A stretch of DNA of 64,000 bases from Amycolatopsis decaplanina DSM 44594 (GCF_000342005.1 NZ_AOHO01000068.1:62001-126000); one strand, 5' to 3'. Numbered from the stretch's first letter, positions 28,255 to 36,553 are shown. Notes: generated by a model not told the origin, from the sequence alone. Numbers and translations are program-made.

Positions 28255-29786
28255 CCGGCCCCACGCCTCCCGCGGTCGTTCCCGGTGACCCGCGCTACGA
28301 AGACCTGATCCGACGTGGCCACAACCCCCGGTTCGCGAACCGTCCCGACGAGATACACCCGGTGCGGTCCACCGAGGAGGTGGTCCGGGTGGTCGCCGAC
28401 GCGGTACGGACCGGCCGAAGGATCGCCGTGCGCAGCGGAGGCCACTGTGGAGAGGACTTCGTCGACAACCCGGCCGTCCGTGTGCTCATCGACATGTCGC
28501 GGATGTCGCTTGTGGACTTCGACCACCGGCGCAACGCCTTCGTCGTGGAGGCGGGCGCGACGATGGAGCAGGTCTACCGGACGCTGTACTTCGGTTGGGG
28601 GGTAACGGTACCCGGTGGTGTCTGCCTTTCGGTGGGCGCCGGTGGACACTTCGCGGGCGGGGGCTTCGGCGCACTGTCCCGCAGCCTGGGCACGGTGGCC
28701 GAATACATCGAGGCGGTGGAAGTAGTCGTGGCCGGAGCGGACGGCGAGGTTCGCGCCGTGGTCGCCACCCGTGATCCTCGGGACCCCCAGCACGATCTGT
28801 GGTGGGCGCACACCGGGGCCGGGAGCGGCAGCTTCGGTGTGGTTACCCGATATTGGCTGCGCTCGGCGGCCGCAACCGGAGACGACCCGGCGCGGTCACT
28901 GCCCGCCCCACCCCCGGCGATCCAATGTGACCTGGTGATGTGGGATTGGCCGGACCTCGCTTCCCAGGACACGTTCGTACGCTTCATGGCGAACCACGGA
29001 AACTGGTCGGAACGCAACAGCGACCCCGGTTCCTCCGCCACCGCGCTGCACAGTGTCCTGATGATCCCGCACCGGTCCGCGGGCAAGATCGTGCTCGACG
29101 TGCAGACCGGCACCAACGAGCCGGGAGCGGAAAAACTGGCGGACGACTTCGTCGCCGCACTCGCGGAGGGGGTGGCCGAACCCAGCTTGCGGCTACGGTC
29201 CGTCCGGACGTGGTGGCAGGGCATGCTCGCCACCACCGTCTCGAAGGATCCGATCCCGCAGGACGCCCAGAGTCGGGCCAAGGTGAAGTCCGGCTACCTG
29301 CGCAAGCGTTTCACTGACGAGCAGCTCGCCACCGTCCACGCTCATCTCACCACAGCGGACTACGCCCATCCGGAGGCTTACCTCTGCCTGGTTTCCTACG
29401 GCGGAACGGCGAACGCGGTGGCCCCGGCGGCCACCTCCCTCGCCCAGCGCGACTCCGTGCTCAAGGTCCTTTTCGGAGTCAACTGGACCCAGCCCGATGA
29501 AGACGCCACGCACCTGAGCTGGGTCCGGGAGTTCTACCGGGATGTCTACCGCGAGACAGGCGGGGTGCCGGTACCGGGCGAAGTGAGCGACGGTGCCTAC
29601 ATCAACTATGCAGACGCCGATCTGGCCGACCCGGCCTGGAACACCTCGGGCGTGCGCTGGCACGAGCTCTACCACAAGGAAAACTACGCACGGTTGCAAC
29701 AGGTCAAGGCCCGCTGGGACCCCGGTGACGTGTTCCGGCACGAGTTGTCCGTCACCTGCCCCACCACCACAGGGGAGTCTCGATGA
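28251..29786 (+). CDS. FAD-linked oxidase, berberine-bridge-enzyme type
   Basis: A 511-residue flavoprotein starting at GTG 28251, which overlaps the previous stop (GTGA). The FAD-binding domain has IAVRSGGHCGEDF, whose histidine (about 65) normally carries the 8-alpha-linked FAD. PGGVCLSVGAGGH has a cysteine (about 125) at the 6-S-cysteinyl position, so bicovalent FAD is likely. The C-terminal BBE domain ends NYARLQQVKARWDPGDVFRH. No signal peptide is present. Such enzymes oxidise alcohols, amines or phenols, including C-C bond formation; here it is a candidate cyclising or dehydrogenating enzyme. Confidence 0.92.
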   Translation: MTGPTPPAVVPGDPRYEDLIRRGHNPRFANRPDEIHPVRSTEEVVRVVADAVRTGRRIAVRSGGHCGEDFVDNPAVRVLIDMSRMSLVDFDHRRNAFVVEAGATMEQVYRTLYFGWGVTVPGGVCLSVGAGGHFAGGGFGALSRSLGTVAEYIEAVEVVVAGADGEVRAVVATRDPRDPQHDLWWAHTGAGSGSFGVVTRYWLRSAAATGDDPARSLPAPPPAIQCDLVMWDWPDLASQDTFVRFMANHGNWSERNSDPGSSATALHSVLMIPHRSAGKIVLDVQTGTNEPGAEKLADDFVAALAEGVAEPSLRLRSVRTWWQGMLATTVSKDPIPQDAQSRAKVKSGYLRKRFTDEQLATVHAHLTTADYAHPEAYLCLVSYGGTANAVAPAATSLAQRDSVLKVLFGVNWTQPDEDATHLSWVREFYRDVYRETGGVPVPGEVSDGAYINYADADLADPAWNTSGVRWHELYHKENYARLQQVKARWDPGDVFRHELSVTCPTTTGESR

Positions 29787-29917
29787 TCGTGCCTTGGCGC
29801 CGCGATCGGCGCGCAACGTCGGCCAGGCGGCACTCGGGCGCGATCGAAGCGTGGGTGTGGACCCTTCCCTTCGGTTCGTTCGCGCTGTTGTGGAAACGAG
29901 ATTCCCCCGCAGGTTGA
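29783..29917 (+). CDS. Possible 44-residue coupled small ORF
   Basis: A short frame starts at an ATG overlapping the oxidase stop (ATGA, 29783-29786), with GGGGAG six bases upstream, the same coupling used elsewhere in this operon. The product is basic at first and then hydrophobic and tryptophan-rich (AIEAWVWTLPFGSFALLWKR). It is followed by a gap of 42 bp to the next gene. It may be a small membrane peptide, a peptide substrate, or chance. I do not recognise it. Confidence 0.35.
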   Translation: MIVPWRRDRRATSARRHSGAIEAWVWTLPFGSFALLWKRDSPAG

Positions 29918-29959
29918 AAACCACGGTCCTGAAGATCGACCACCCTTAGGGAGAAAATC

Positions 29960-30268
29960 ATGAACGACTTCCCGCTGACCGGACAGATCTGGCGTATCGA
30001 CTACGGCGAGATCGCGTTCGAGCACGACTACCGGGTCCCGGGCAAACTCAGTTTCGTGCTGCCGACCGACGGTTCGACCATGACGGTCGACCTTGCCGTC
30101 ACCAAGCTGCGCGACAACCTCTATCTGCTCCGGTTCGAAGACGGCGGATACGCGTCCATGGTCGCCATCGAGGATCTCGCGGCGAACACCGTCAACACGA
30201 CCATGTTCGTACACCACGACAGCTCGATGATGAACTTCACCGGGAAGATCAGCAGGGTCGACGCCTGA
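29960..30268 (+). CDS. MoaF-related lipocalin-like small protein 2
   Basis: A 102-residue paralogue of the 27919 protein, with shared motifs (G-x-IW-x2-DYG, EHDYR-PGK-SFV, TVDL-VT, MVAIEDLA). AGGGAG lies upstream of ATG 29960. Its TGA overlaps the ATG of the following P450 (TGATG), so the two products are made together. The pair brackets the BBE-type oxidase, suggesting partner or sequential functions. Confidence 0.75.
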   Translation: MNDFPLTGQIWRIDYGEIAFEHDYRVPGKLSFVLPTDGSTMTVDLAVTKLRDNLYLLRFEDGGYASMVAIEDLAANTVNTTMFVHHDSSMMNFTGKISRVDA

Positions 30269-31386
30269 TGCCCGCGGTCGATCGGATCGAACTGCCCGAC
30301 GGGAGAAGCGTCTGGATGGTCACCAAGTACGCACTCGCGAAAAAAGTGCTTGGCGACACCACGTTGTCCAACGACACCTCGCGGATGGGCGGGAAGGCGC
30401 CGCTCGCCGCCCTTCCCGCCTCCGTGCGGGAGGTGATGGCGCAGGACATGCTCAACACCGACCCGCCGAAGCACACTCGGTTGCGGCGCCTGGTCGCCCA
30501 GAACTTCACCATTCGAAGCGTGCAGGAGATGCGGCCGCTCGCGGACGGGATCGCCGATCGCCTGCTGTCCAAAGTGGACATATCGGTGGAGGTGGACCTC
30601 GTCCCGGAGTACGCGCAACCGTTGCCGACCCTGGTACTGGGCGCGCTGATCGGGATCCCGGAGGAGGATTGCCCGGACGTCCAGTACTGGTCGGACACCT
30701 TCGTCTCCGAACTGCTGCTGATCAGCGACAAGCTGCAGGCTTCGGCGGAGTGGCTGAGTCAGTACGCGGCGGACCTGGTGCGGCGCAAGCGACTCGCCCG
30801 TGGTGACGACCTCCTCTCGCGGCTGATCGCCGCCGATCTGGAGGACGACGAGCTGAGTTCGATGGTGTTCGTCCTGTTGATCGCGGGACAGACCGCGGCG
30901 AGCCAGTTGATCGCCAAAGCGGTACACCTGCTGCTGACGCACCCGGACCAGCTCGCAACGTTACGGGCGGACGATTCGCTGTTGCCCGGCATGGTCGACG
31001 AGGCACTGCGGTTCGAATCGCCGCTGGACGTGACCGCGTTCCGCATGACCACCGAACCGTTCGAAATCGACGGCGTCACGATCCCCACCGGCGAGATCGT
31101 CATCTGCTCGATGCCCGCCATCAACCGGGATCCGGACCGATTCCCCGATCCGGACACCTTCGACATCCGGCGCGTGGACAACGCGCACCTGTCGTTCGGT
31201 TTCGGCATCCACCGTTGCCTGGGTGCCAACCTGGCACGAGTCGAAGCGGAAGCCGCCGTCGCCGCGCTCCTTCGTCTTCACTCTGATTCGGGTATCACGG
31301 TGCGAGAGGAAGGGGTGCGATGGCAGCCGGGTGGCATCATGCATCTGCTCACCTCGTTGCCGGTACGGTTCACCTCTCCGGTCTGA
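30268..31386 (+). CDS. Cytochrome P450, N-terminally short paralogue B
   Basis: A 372-residue P450 whose start is fixed by the TGATG overlap with the preceding gene. It begins at VDRIELPDGRSVWMVTKYA, so the first ~45 residues of ordinary P450s are absent. ExxR is in DEALRF and the heme loop is FGFGIHRCLG. The I-helix AGQTAASQ lacks the acid-threonine pair. A TTA codon is at 30961-30963. It is paralogous to the 22049 P450 along its whole length. It is the last plus-strand gene, tail-to-tail with the exporter gene (17-bp overlap). Confidence 0.92.
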   Translation: MPAVDRIELPDGRSVWMVTKYALAKKVLGDTTLSNDTSRMGGKAPLAALPASVREVMAQDMLNTDPPKHTRLRRLVAQNFTIRSVQEMRPLADGIADRLLSKVDISVEVDLVPEYAQPLPTLVLGALIGIPEEDCPDVQYWSDTFVSELLLISDKLQASAEWLSQYAADLVRRKRLARGDDLLSRLIAADLEDDELSSMVFVLLIAGQTAASQLIAKAVHLLLTHPDQLATLRADDSLLPGMVDEALRFESPLDVTAFRMTTEPFEIDGVTIPTGEIVICSMPAINRDPDRFPDPDTFDIRRVDNAHLSFGFGIHRCLGANLARVEAEAAVAALLRLHSDSGITVREEGVRWQPGGIMHLLTSLPVRFTSPV

Positions 31387-32800
31387 CGAGACTGCGTTCC
31401 GCCCGCCGCCAGGCGGAACGCAGTCTTGTCGCGACGAGCGCGCCCGTCAGCAGCACTCCGACCGGCAGCCACAAGCTCTCCCGCACGGCCTCCGTCAGAC
31501 CGCTGGCGCCGGCGTTCTCCCCCGCCACCGCGATCCTGGCTTGCAGCACCATCCCGACGGTGGCGCTGCCGAGCACGCCACCGAGCTGGAAGGCCGTGTT
31601 GAACGTGCCGGACGCGGGTCCGAGAAGCTCGGGCCGCACCGAACCCATCGTCAAGGTGCTCATCGGCGAAAACACCAGTCCCATGCCGATTCCGCACAGC
31701 AGGAGCCCCGGCAGAAGCGACCACGGGTTCGTGCCCGCCTCCGCCATCGTCGCGATGACCGCCAGCCCACCGGCGACCAGCACGAGACCGAGTACCAGCA
31801 TGATCTTCGCGTCAAACCGGCCTGCCAGCCAACCACCGAACGGCGCGACCGCGCCGGACAACAAGGACATGGGTGCCGTCAGCATCCCCGCGGCCGAAGG
31901 CGAGAGACCGAGCACGGTCTGAAAATAGATCATCAACGGAAAGAACATGCCGGTCACGGCGAAACTGAAGAACACCAGGGTCACTACACCGGCGGCGAAG
32001 TCCCGGTTCGCGAACATCCTCAGTGGCACCAGCGGACTCCCGGTGATCCGCTGCCACCACACGAACGCGACCAGCAGGATCAGCCCGCCCACGATGACCT
32101 GTGGCACGGTGACGCCGGCCCGGATCTCGCCCCAGCCGAACAGCTGCCCGTTGTGCACGCCGAACACGAACAGCAGGAGCCCCGCGGCCGAAAGCACGAT
32201 GCCCGGTGCGTCGAAGCGGCCGGCGTCGCCTGGCCGCCAGTCCGGTATCAACACCACCGCGAGGACCAGCGCGAGACCACCGACCGGCACGTTGAGGTAG
32301 AAGATCCACGACCAACCGAACGCGTCCACCACCACGCCGCCCAGTAGGGGACCCATCACCGTCGCGAGGCCCGACACGGCTCCCCAGACACCCATCGCCA
32401 CACCACGGCTCGACGGCGGGAACAGGTGCGTGAGCAATGTCAGAGTCTGCGGTGTCATCAGCGCCGCGCCGAGGCCCTGCACGCCTCGGGCCGCGATGAG
32501 GGTGCCGACATCAGTGGCGGCACCGCAGGCGACCGAGGCCGCAGTGAACAACGCAAGGCCGGTGACGAACACTCGCTTGGGCCCGTAGCGCATGCCGAGC
32601 TTGCTGGTGAACAACATCGGCACCGCGGAAGCGAGCAGGTACACGCTGGTCACCCACACCACGGAGTTCAGACTCGTCGACAACTCGTGGACTATGACCG
32701 GCACCGTGACCGGCACGATCGCCGTGTCGAGCATGAAAAGGAACACGCCCGAACACAGCGCGGCCAACGCTCCCCACGGCTTGCCCTCTGATCCGGTCAC
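31370..32800 (-). CDS. MFS exporter, DHA2 (14-TM) drug:H+ antiporter type
   Basis: A 476-residue membrane protein of the EmrB/QacA group, with about 14 hydrophobic segments and the motif-C-like region (GAVSGLATVMGPLLGGVVVD). GTG 32800 has GGGAGG four bases upstream and is preferred over an upstream extension that lacks membrane character. It is likely the self-resistance and export pump for the cluster product. Its 3' end converges on the P450 gene and contains the hairpin at 31390-31425. Confidence 0.9.
   Translation of the reverse strand: MTGSEGKPWGALAALCSGVFLFMLDTAIVPVTVPVIVHELSTSLNSVVWVTSVYLLASAVPMLFTSKLGMRYGPKRVFVTGLALFTAASVACGAATDVGTLIAARGVQGLGAALMTPQTLTLLTHLFPPSSRGVAMGVWGAVSGLATVMGPLLGGVVVDAFGWSWIFYLNVPVGGLALVLAVVLIPDWRPGDAGRFDAPGIVLSAAGLLLFVFGVHNGQLFGWGEIRAGVTVPQVIVGGLILLVAFVWWQRITGSPLVPLRMFANRDFAAGVVTLVFFSFAVTGMFFPLMIYFQTVLGLSPSAAGMLTAPMSLLSGAVAPFGGWLAGRFDAKIMLVLGLVLVAGGLAVIATMAEAGTNPWSLLPGLLLCGIGMGLVFSPMSTLTMGSVRPELLGPASGTFNTAFQLGGVLGSATVGMVLQARIAVAGENAGASGLTEAVRESLWLPVGVLLTGALVATRLRSAWRRAERSLVRPER
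31390..31425. terminator. Bidirectional hairpin terminator inside the exporter gene end
   Basis: Perfect 14-bp arms GACTGCGTTCCGCC (31390-31403) and GGCGGAACGCAGTC (31412-31425) flank an 8-base loop. It lies just after the P450 stop and within the last codons of the exporter gene, so one structure could serve both converging transcripts. There is no long T-tract, which is common in actinomycetes. Confidence 0.65.
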
Positions 32801-32965
32801 ATCGCCTCCCACACGCAGGCCGATCGGCCCCTGACCGTAGCCGCGGGGAGGTACGGTCCACAGGCGTCGTATCACCGGCTGAAACGATTTCTCCCGCTGA
32901 AGCCTCGGCAGCTCCGGAGGCCTTGGTGGACGCCGCTTACCGGACGGCACAGTCGTGAAGGCCCA

Positions 32966-33664
32966 TCAGGACCAAGAGATCTCGCCGGTCCGGTCGACGA
33001 AACGTCCGGACCGGGCACCGGGTTTCTCGGTGGCGAGACGGACGATCGCGTCCGTACCTTCCGTGACGGTCTGGGGACCGCTGTGTCCATTGAGATCGGT
33101 CGCCGTGTAACCCGGGTCAGCGGCGTTGACGCGCATACTCGGCAGTGCTTTGGCGTATTGGGTGGTCAGCATGGTCAGCGCCGCCTTCGACGCGGTGTAA
33201 AGCGGCGCGATGACCTTGGACTCGGGGCGTGCCGGGTCATGGGTGTGGGCGAGTGAACCCATGCCACTGCTGACGTTGATGATGACGGGGTCCGTTGATC
33301 GGCGCAGCAGCGGCAGGAACGCGGTGGTCGTGCGGACCACACCCGCGACGTTGACGTCGAAGACCCTCAGGGACTCGATCCCCGTCAGGGTGCTGGGATC
33401 ACCGCTGGGCCCGTGAATACCGGCGTTGTTGATCAGGACATCGATCACGCCCTCGTGCCCGGCGACGTCCGCGACCGCGGCGGCGACCGCCGCGTCGTCG
33501 GTCACGTCGATGCGGACGAACCGTGCACCGAGCGCGGTGGCGGCCGCCACGCCCTGTTCGGGATCGCGGGCGCCGACAATAACCGTGTGACCGAGCTCGA
33601 CGAGGCGTCGGGCGGTCTCGCGACCAAGCCCCTTGTTCGCTCCTGTGATGAATGTGATCGTCAT
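32966..33664 (-). CDS. Short-chain dehydrogenase/reductase
   Basis: A 232-residue classical SDR: cofactor motif TGANKGLG, NNAG in INNAGIHG, catalytic Ser in INVSSGMGS and Tyr-x3-Lys in LYTASKAAL. ATG 33664 directly precedes ITFITGANKGLG. It is transcribed divergently from the XRE regulator 102 bp away, a common actinomycete pairing in which the regulator controls the SDR gene. The substrate is unknown. It may be unrelated to the cluster. Confidence 0.92.
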   Translation of the reverse strand: MTITFITGANKGLGRETARRLVELGHTVIVGARDPEQGVAAATALGARFVRIDVTDDAAVAAAVADVAGHEGVIDVLINNAGIHGPSGDPSTLTGIESLRVFDVNVAGVVRTTTAFLPLLRRSTDPVIINVSSGMGSLAHTHDPARPESKVIAPLYTASKAALTMLTTQYAKALPSMRVNAADPGYTATDLNGHSGPQTVTEGTDAIVRLATEKPGARSGRFVDRTGEISWS

Positions 33665-33766
33665 GCGATCAGCATCCGTCTTTCGCCGGAGCCTTTGCCA
33701 GGGCCGCCTCGACGGTAGGAATGGCAATACCACCCTCGACGGCCGGGCATGTGGAAGGATGAGGTC

Positions 33767-34651
33767 GTGACCACGAAGTCTGGTGCCGGACTGGGTGAGA
33801 TGATCCGTACGTGGCGGGACCGGTTGCCGCCGTCGGCCGCAGCGCTGCCGGTGGGTCCTGCTCGCCGCGCGGCCGGGCTGCGCCGAGAGGAACTTGCCGA
33901 ACTCGCCGGGATATCGGTCGACTACCTCGTACGACTGGAGCAGGGACGGGCCACCACCCCCTCGGCGCCGGTGGTGGCCTCCCTGGCACGTGCCCTTCAG
34001 CTGACCTCTGCCGAGCGGGATCACCTGTACCGGCTGGCCAACCTCATCTCGCCCGCGGAGGGCACGATCCCCGACCAGATCCCGCCCGGCGTGCACCGGG
34101 TACTCACCCGGCTCGGTGACGTCGCGGTCGCGGTGTTCGCCGCGGATTGGCGGCTGATCTGGTGGAACCGCAGCTGGGCGGCACTGCTGGGCGATCCTTC
34201 GACCTCTCCCCCGGAGCTGCGCAACTTCGCTCGCGACAGGTTCCCCGTGAGCGTGGGTCCCGCTCGGCTCGCGCTGTGGCCCGTGGCCGAACAGGACAGC
34301 GACGCCACCGACGCCGCCGTCGTATCCGACTTGCGGCGCGCCACCGGCCGCTTCCACGCCGACACACGCCTGGCGGGCCTGATCCGTGAACTGAGCGCGG
34401 GGAACCAACGGTTCGCCGAACTGTGGGCGACAGGTACGGTGGCGACTCACCGCGAGGACCACAAAACGATCGAGCATCCGTCGGTCGGACCGGTCACGGT
34501 GGACTGTGACGTGCTGACCGACGGCGACTCCGAACTCAAGATAGTGGTCATGACCGCCGTGCCCGGCAGTGAGGACGAGACCAAGCTGCGGCTCACCGGG
34601 GTCGTCGGCCACCCGAACCCCACGAACTCACCTACGCAGGTGGGCGATTAG
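33767..34651 (+). CDS. XRE regulator with MmyB-like ligand-binding domain
   Basis: A 294-residue protein. The N-terminal helix-turn-helix (LRREELAELAGISVDYLVRL) is followed by a PAS-like MmyB ligand domain (VAVFAADWRLIWWNRSWAAL). GTG 33767 has GGAAGGA seven bases upstream. It is divergent from the SDR gene and probably regulates it. Its end is convergent with folE, 38 bp apart. Confidence 0.9.
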   Translation: MTTKSGAGLGEMIRTWRDRLPPSAAALPVGPARRAAGLRREELAELAGISVDYLVRLEQGRATTPSAPVVASLARALQLTSAERDHLYRLANLISPAEGTIPDQIPPGVHRVLTRLGDVAVAVFAADWRLIWWNRSWAALLGDPSTSPPELRNFARDRFPVSVGPARLALWPVAEQDSDATDAAVVSDLRRATGRFHADTRLAGLIRELSAGNQRFAELWATGTVATHREDHKTIEHPSVGPVTVDCDVLTDGDSELKIVVMTAVPGSEDETKLRLTGVVGHPNPTNSPTQVGD

Positions 34652-34689
34652 GCTCCAGGAATGGTGCGCGGCCATGGGATTCCGCGAAG

Positions 34690-35361
34690 TCAGCCACCGC
34701 CGCCGAGTGAGTTGGCCGAACCGACCGCCGCGATGAACTCGGCGCGGACCGCCGGGTCGTCCCGGAACCGGCCGAGCAGGTGCGAGCTGACCATACTGGC
34801 GTCTTCGGCCTCGACCCCTCGCAGGTTCATGCAGGAATGGGCGCCGCGGATCAAGCACGCCACCCCTGTGGTGTCGAGCATGCGTTCGATCGTGGTGACG
34901 ACCTGCTCGCCAAGCCTTTCCTGGACCTGCGGCCGTGCCGCGAACTCCTTGACCAGGCGGGCCAGTTTGGAAAGCCCGACGATCCTGGCCCCAGTAGCGG
35001 GCAGATACGCGACGGACGCACGACCGACCCAGGGAAGCAAATGGTGCTCGCACAGTGAAACGAAGCGGACGTTGACCACCAGGATCATGGTGGGATTGTC
35101 CGAGACGGAGGGAAACGTGACTTCCAAGTGCCGGCCCGGGTCAACGAGCCTGCCCGCTGTCATCTCCGCCAGCGCGCGGACGAAGCGCCGCGGAGTGCGG
35201 TCATTGTGCTCGCTGTCATAGGGAAGACCCAATGCGGTGAGCATAGCCTCGGCATGTTTGGCGGCGAGGTCGATGTCCACTTCAGGACTGTCCGGCACCA
35301 CACCGTCGAAGGGCGGCAACGGAACCCCGGCAAGCCTCGAGGGCGAAGAATCATTGGTCAT
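34690..35361 (-). CDS. folE: GTP cyclohydrolase I
   Basis: A 223-residue enzyme converting GTP to 7,8-dihydroneopterin triphosphate, the first step of 7-deazaguanine (and folate) synthesis. Zinc ligands are visible in SLCEHHLLPW (Cys and His) and AHSCMN (Cys). ATG 35361 begins five bases after the queE stop. It is the last gene of the que operon, so it is probably dedicated to this pathway rather than the housekeeping copy. Confidence 0.95.
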   Translation of the reverse strand: MTNDSSPSRLAGVPLPPFDGVVPDSPEVDIDLAAKHAEAMLTALGLPYDSEHNDRTPRRFVRALAEMTAGRLVDPGRHLEVTFPSVSDNPTMILVVNVRFVSLCEHHLLPWVGRASVAYLPATGARIVGLSKLARLVKEFAARPQVQERLGEQVVTTIERMLDTTGVACLIRGAHSCMNLRGVEAEDASMVSSHLLGRFRDDPAVRAEFIAAVGSANSLGGGG

Positions 35362-35366
35362 GATCG

Positions 35367-36092
35367 TCAGCGCTTTCGTTCGTCGGCCCACAGAAGAACA
35401 TGCAGGCGGCTGGAGAAGTTGTACCCACGCTGGAGTATCGAGTCGGCGAGTTCCTGCGATCGCGCGAGAATCACGTCGGATCCAGTACCCTCAGGCATGA
35501 TCCACACGCGCTCCGGCGGAATGCCCACAGTCGTGACGAGCAGGTCGACCTCCGGAAGGTCGTGCACGCTCGCCACCACGAACTTGAACGAAGCCTTGCC
35601 GCTGTCAACGAAGGCTTTGAGCGCGTTCGGCCGTACTCGCATTTCCTGCGGGTCGCCCGAATGCGCCAGTTTCGGCGAAACCGTGAACCGGTGAGTGTTT
35701 TCCACGGTTTCCGGGTCCGGCGCCTTGGTACCGTTCGTTTCGATCTCCAATTCACGGCCACGGGTGGTGAGCCCGCGCAAGAGCGTTCCCCAGCCACGTT
35801 GCCGCTGATGCAACAGCGGTTCACCCCCGGTCAATACCGTCAGGGCCGCTCCACGTTCGTCGACGTCCTGAAGAATGTCGGCGACAGGCCGTCGGGCCAG
35901 TTCGGCACGAAGATCGAAACGCGACGAGTCCCACGTGTAGGGACTGTCGCACCATGAACAGTGCAGGTCGCATCCGCCCAACCGCACGAAGGACGCGTGT
36001 CGCCCAGTGGACACTCCTTCCCCTTGGAACGTCGGGCCGAAGATCTCGGAGACGACCAGCGACTCCACTCCGGTTGCCTGTTTCGGGATCAT
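35367..36092 (-). CDS. queE: 7-carboxy-7-deazaguanine synthase (radical SAM)
   Basis: A 241-residue enzyme that converts 6-carboxytetrahydropterin to 7-carboxy-7-deazaguanine. The QueE-type cluster motif C-x3-C-x2-C is seen in GGCDLHCSWCDSP, preceded by SEIFGPTFQGEGVSTGR, and GGEPLL follows. ATG 36092 overlaps the queD stop (ATGA); the GTGs at 36098 and 36101 are less likely. It needs SAM, Mg2+ and a [4Fe-4S] cluster. Confidence 0.95.
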   Translation of the reverse strand: MIPKQATGVESLVVSEIFGPTFQGEGVSTGRHASFVRLGGCDLHCSWCDSPYTWDSSRFDLRAELARRPVADILQDVDERGAALTVLTGGEPLLHQRQRGWGTLLRGLTTRGRELEIETNGTKAPDPETVENTHRFTVSPKLAHSGDPQEMRVRPNALKAFVDSGKASFKFVVASVHDLPEVDLLVTTVGIPPERVWIMPEGTGSDVILARSQELADSILQRGYNFSSRLHVLLWADERKR

Positions 36093-36553
36093 GGGCACCA
36101 CTCCGCTGCGTTCACGTGCGTTTCCTTCACGACGACCCGAGTGATCCGGGCCCCTTGCGCGCTTTCAGTGCCTTCGATGACTTTCTCGGCGATCCTGCCG
36201 AGCAGAACGGCGACATTCTCGACGGTCGGCCATTCCAGGTCCGCGACAGCCGGTCCTGCCTCCGCTTCCCCGAATACGAACAGCTTCGAGCCATCCGCGG
36301 TAAGCGCGTCGCGGAGTGGATCCTGATATCCCAGCATCGTTCCGTGGTCGAGGCGTAGATCGATCCACTCACGGAGTTGTTTCTTGAACTCCCCGAACTC
36401 CACGACCGTGGCGGTACTTGCCAGTTCCTGGCAGGCCGCGGTGACTTCCACCCACCAGGAGTGGCCGTGCAGGCTCGCACATTTTCCCCCTAGATGGGGC
36501 AGCCTGTGCGCGGTCTCGAAATTGTGCCGCACCGTCACGGCATGAGTACTCAT
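36089..36553 (-). CDS. queD: 6-carboxy-5,6,7,8-tetrahydropterin synthase
   Basis: A 154-residue member of the PTPS family. Zinc histidines are in FETAHRLPHL and LHGHSW, and the catalytic cysteine precedes them in GKCASLHGH. It converts dihydroneopterin triphosphate from FolE to 6-carboxytetrahydropterin. Both ends overlap neighbours by ATGA, so it is translated with queC and queE. Confidence 0.95.
   Translation of the reverse strand: MSTHAVTVRHNFETAHRLPHLGGKCASLHGHSWWVEVTAACQELASTATVVEFGEFKKQLREWIDLRLDHGTMLGYQDPLRDALTADGSKLFVFGEAEAGPAVADLEWPTVENVAVLLGRIAEKVIEGTESAQGARITRVVVKETHVNAAEWCP

Noticed and set aside
31223-32347. Long plus-strand frame opposite the exporter gene
   Set aside because: Charged, low-complexity translation with no motifs, antisense to a clear membrane protein.
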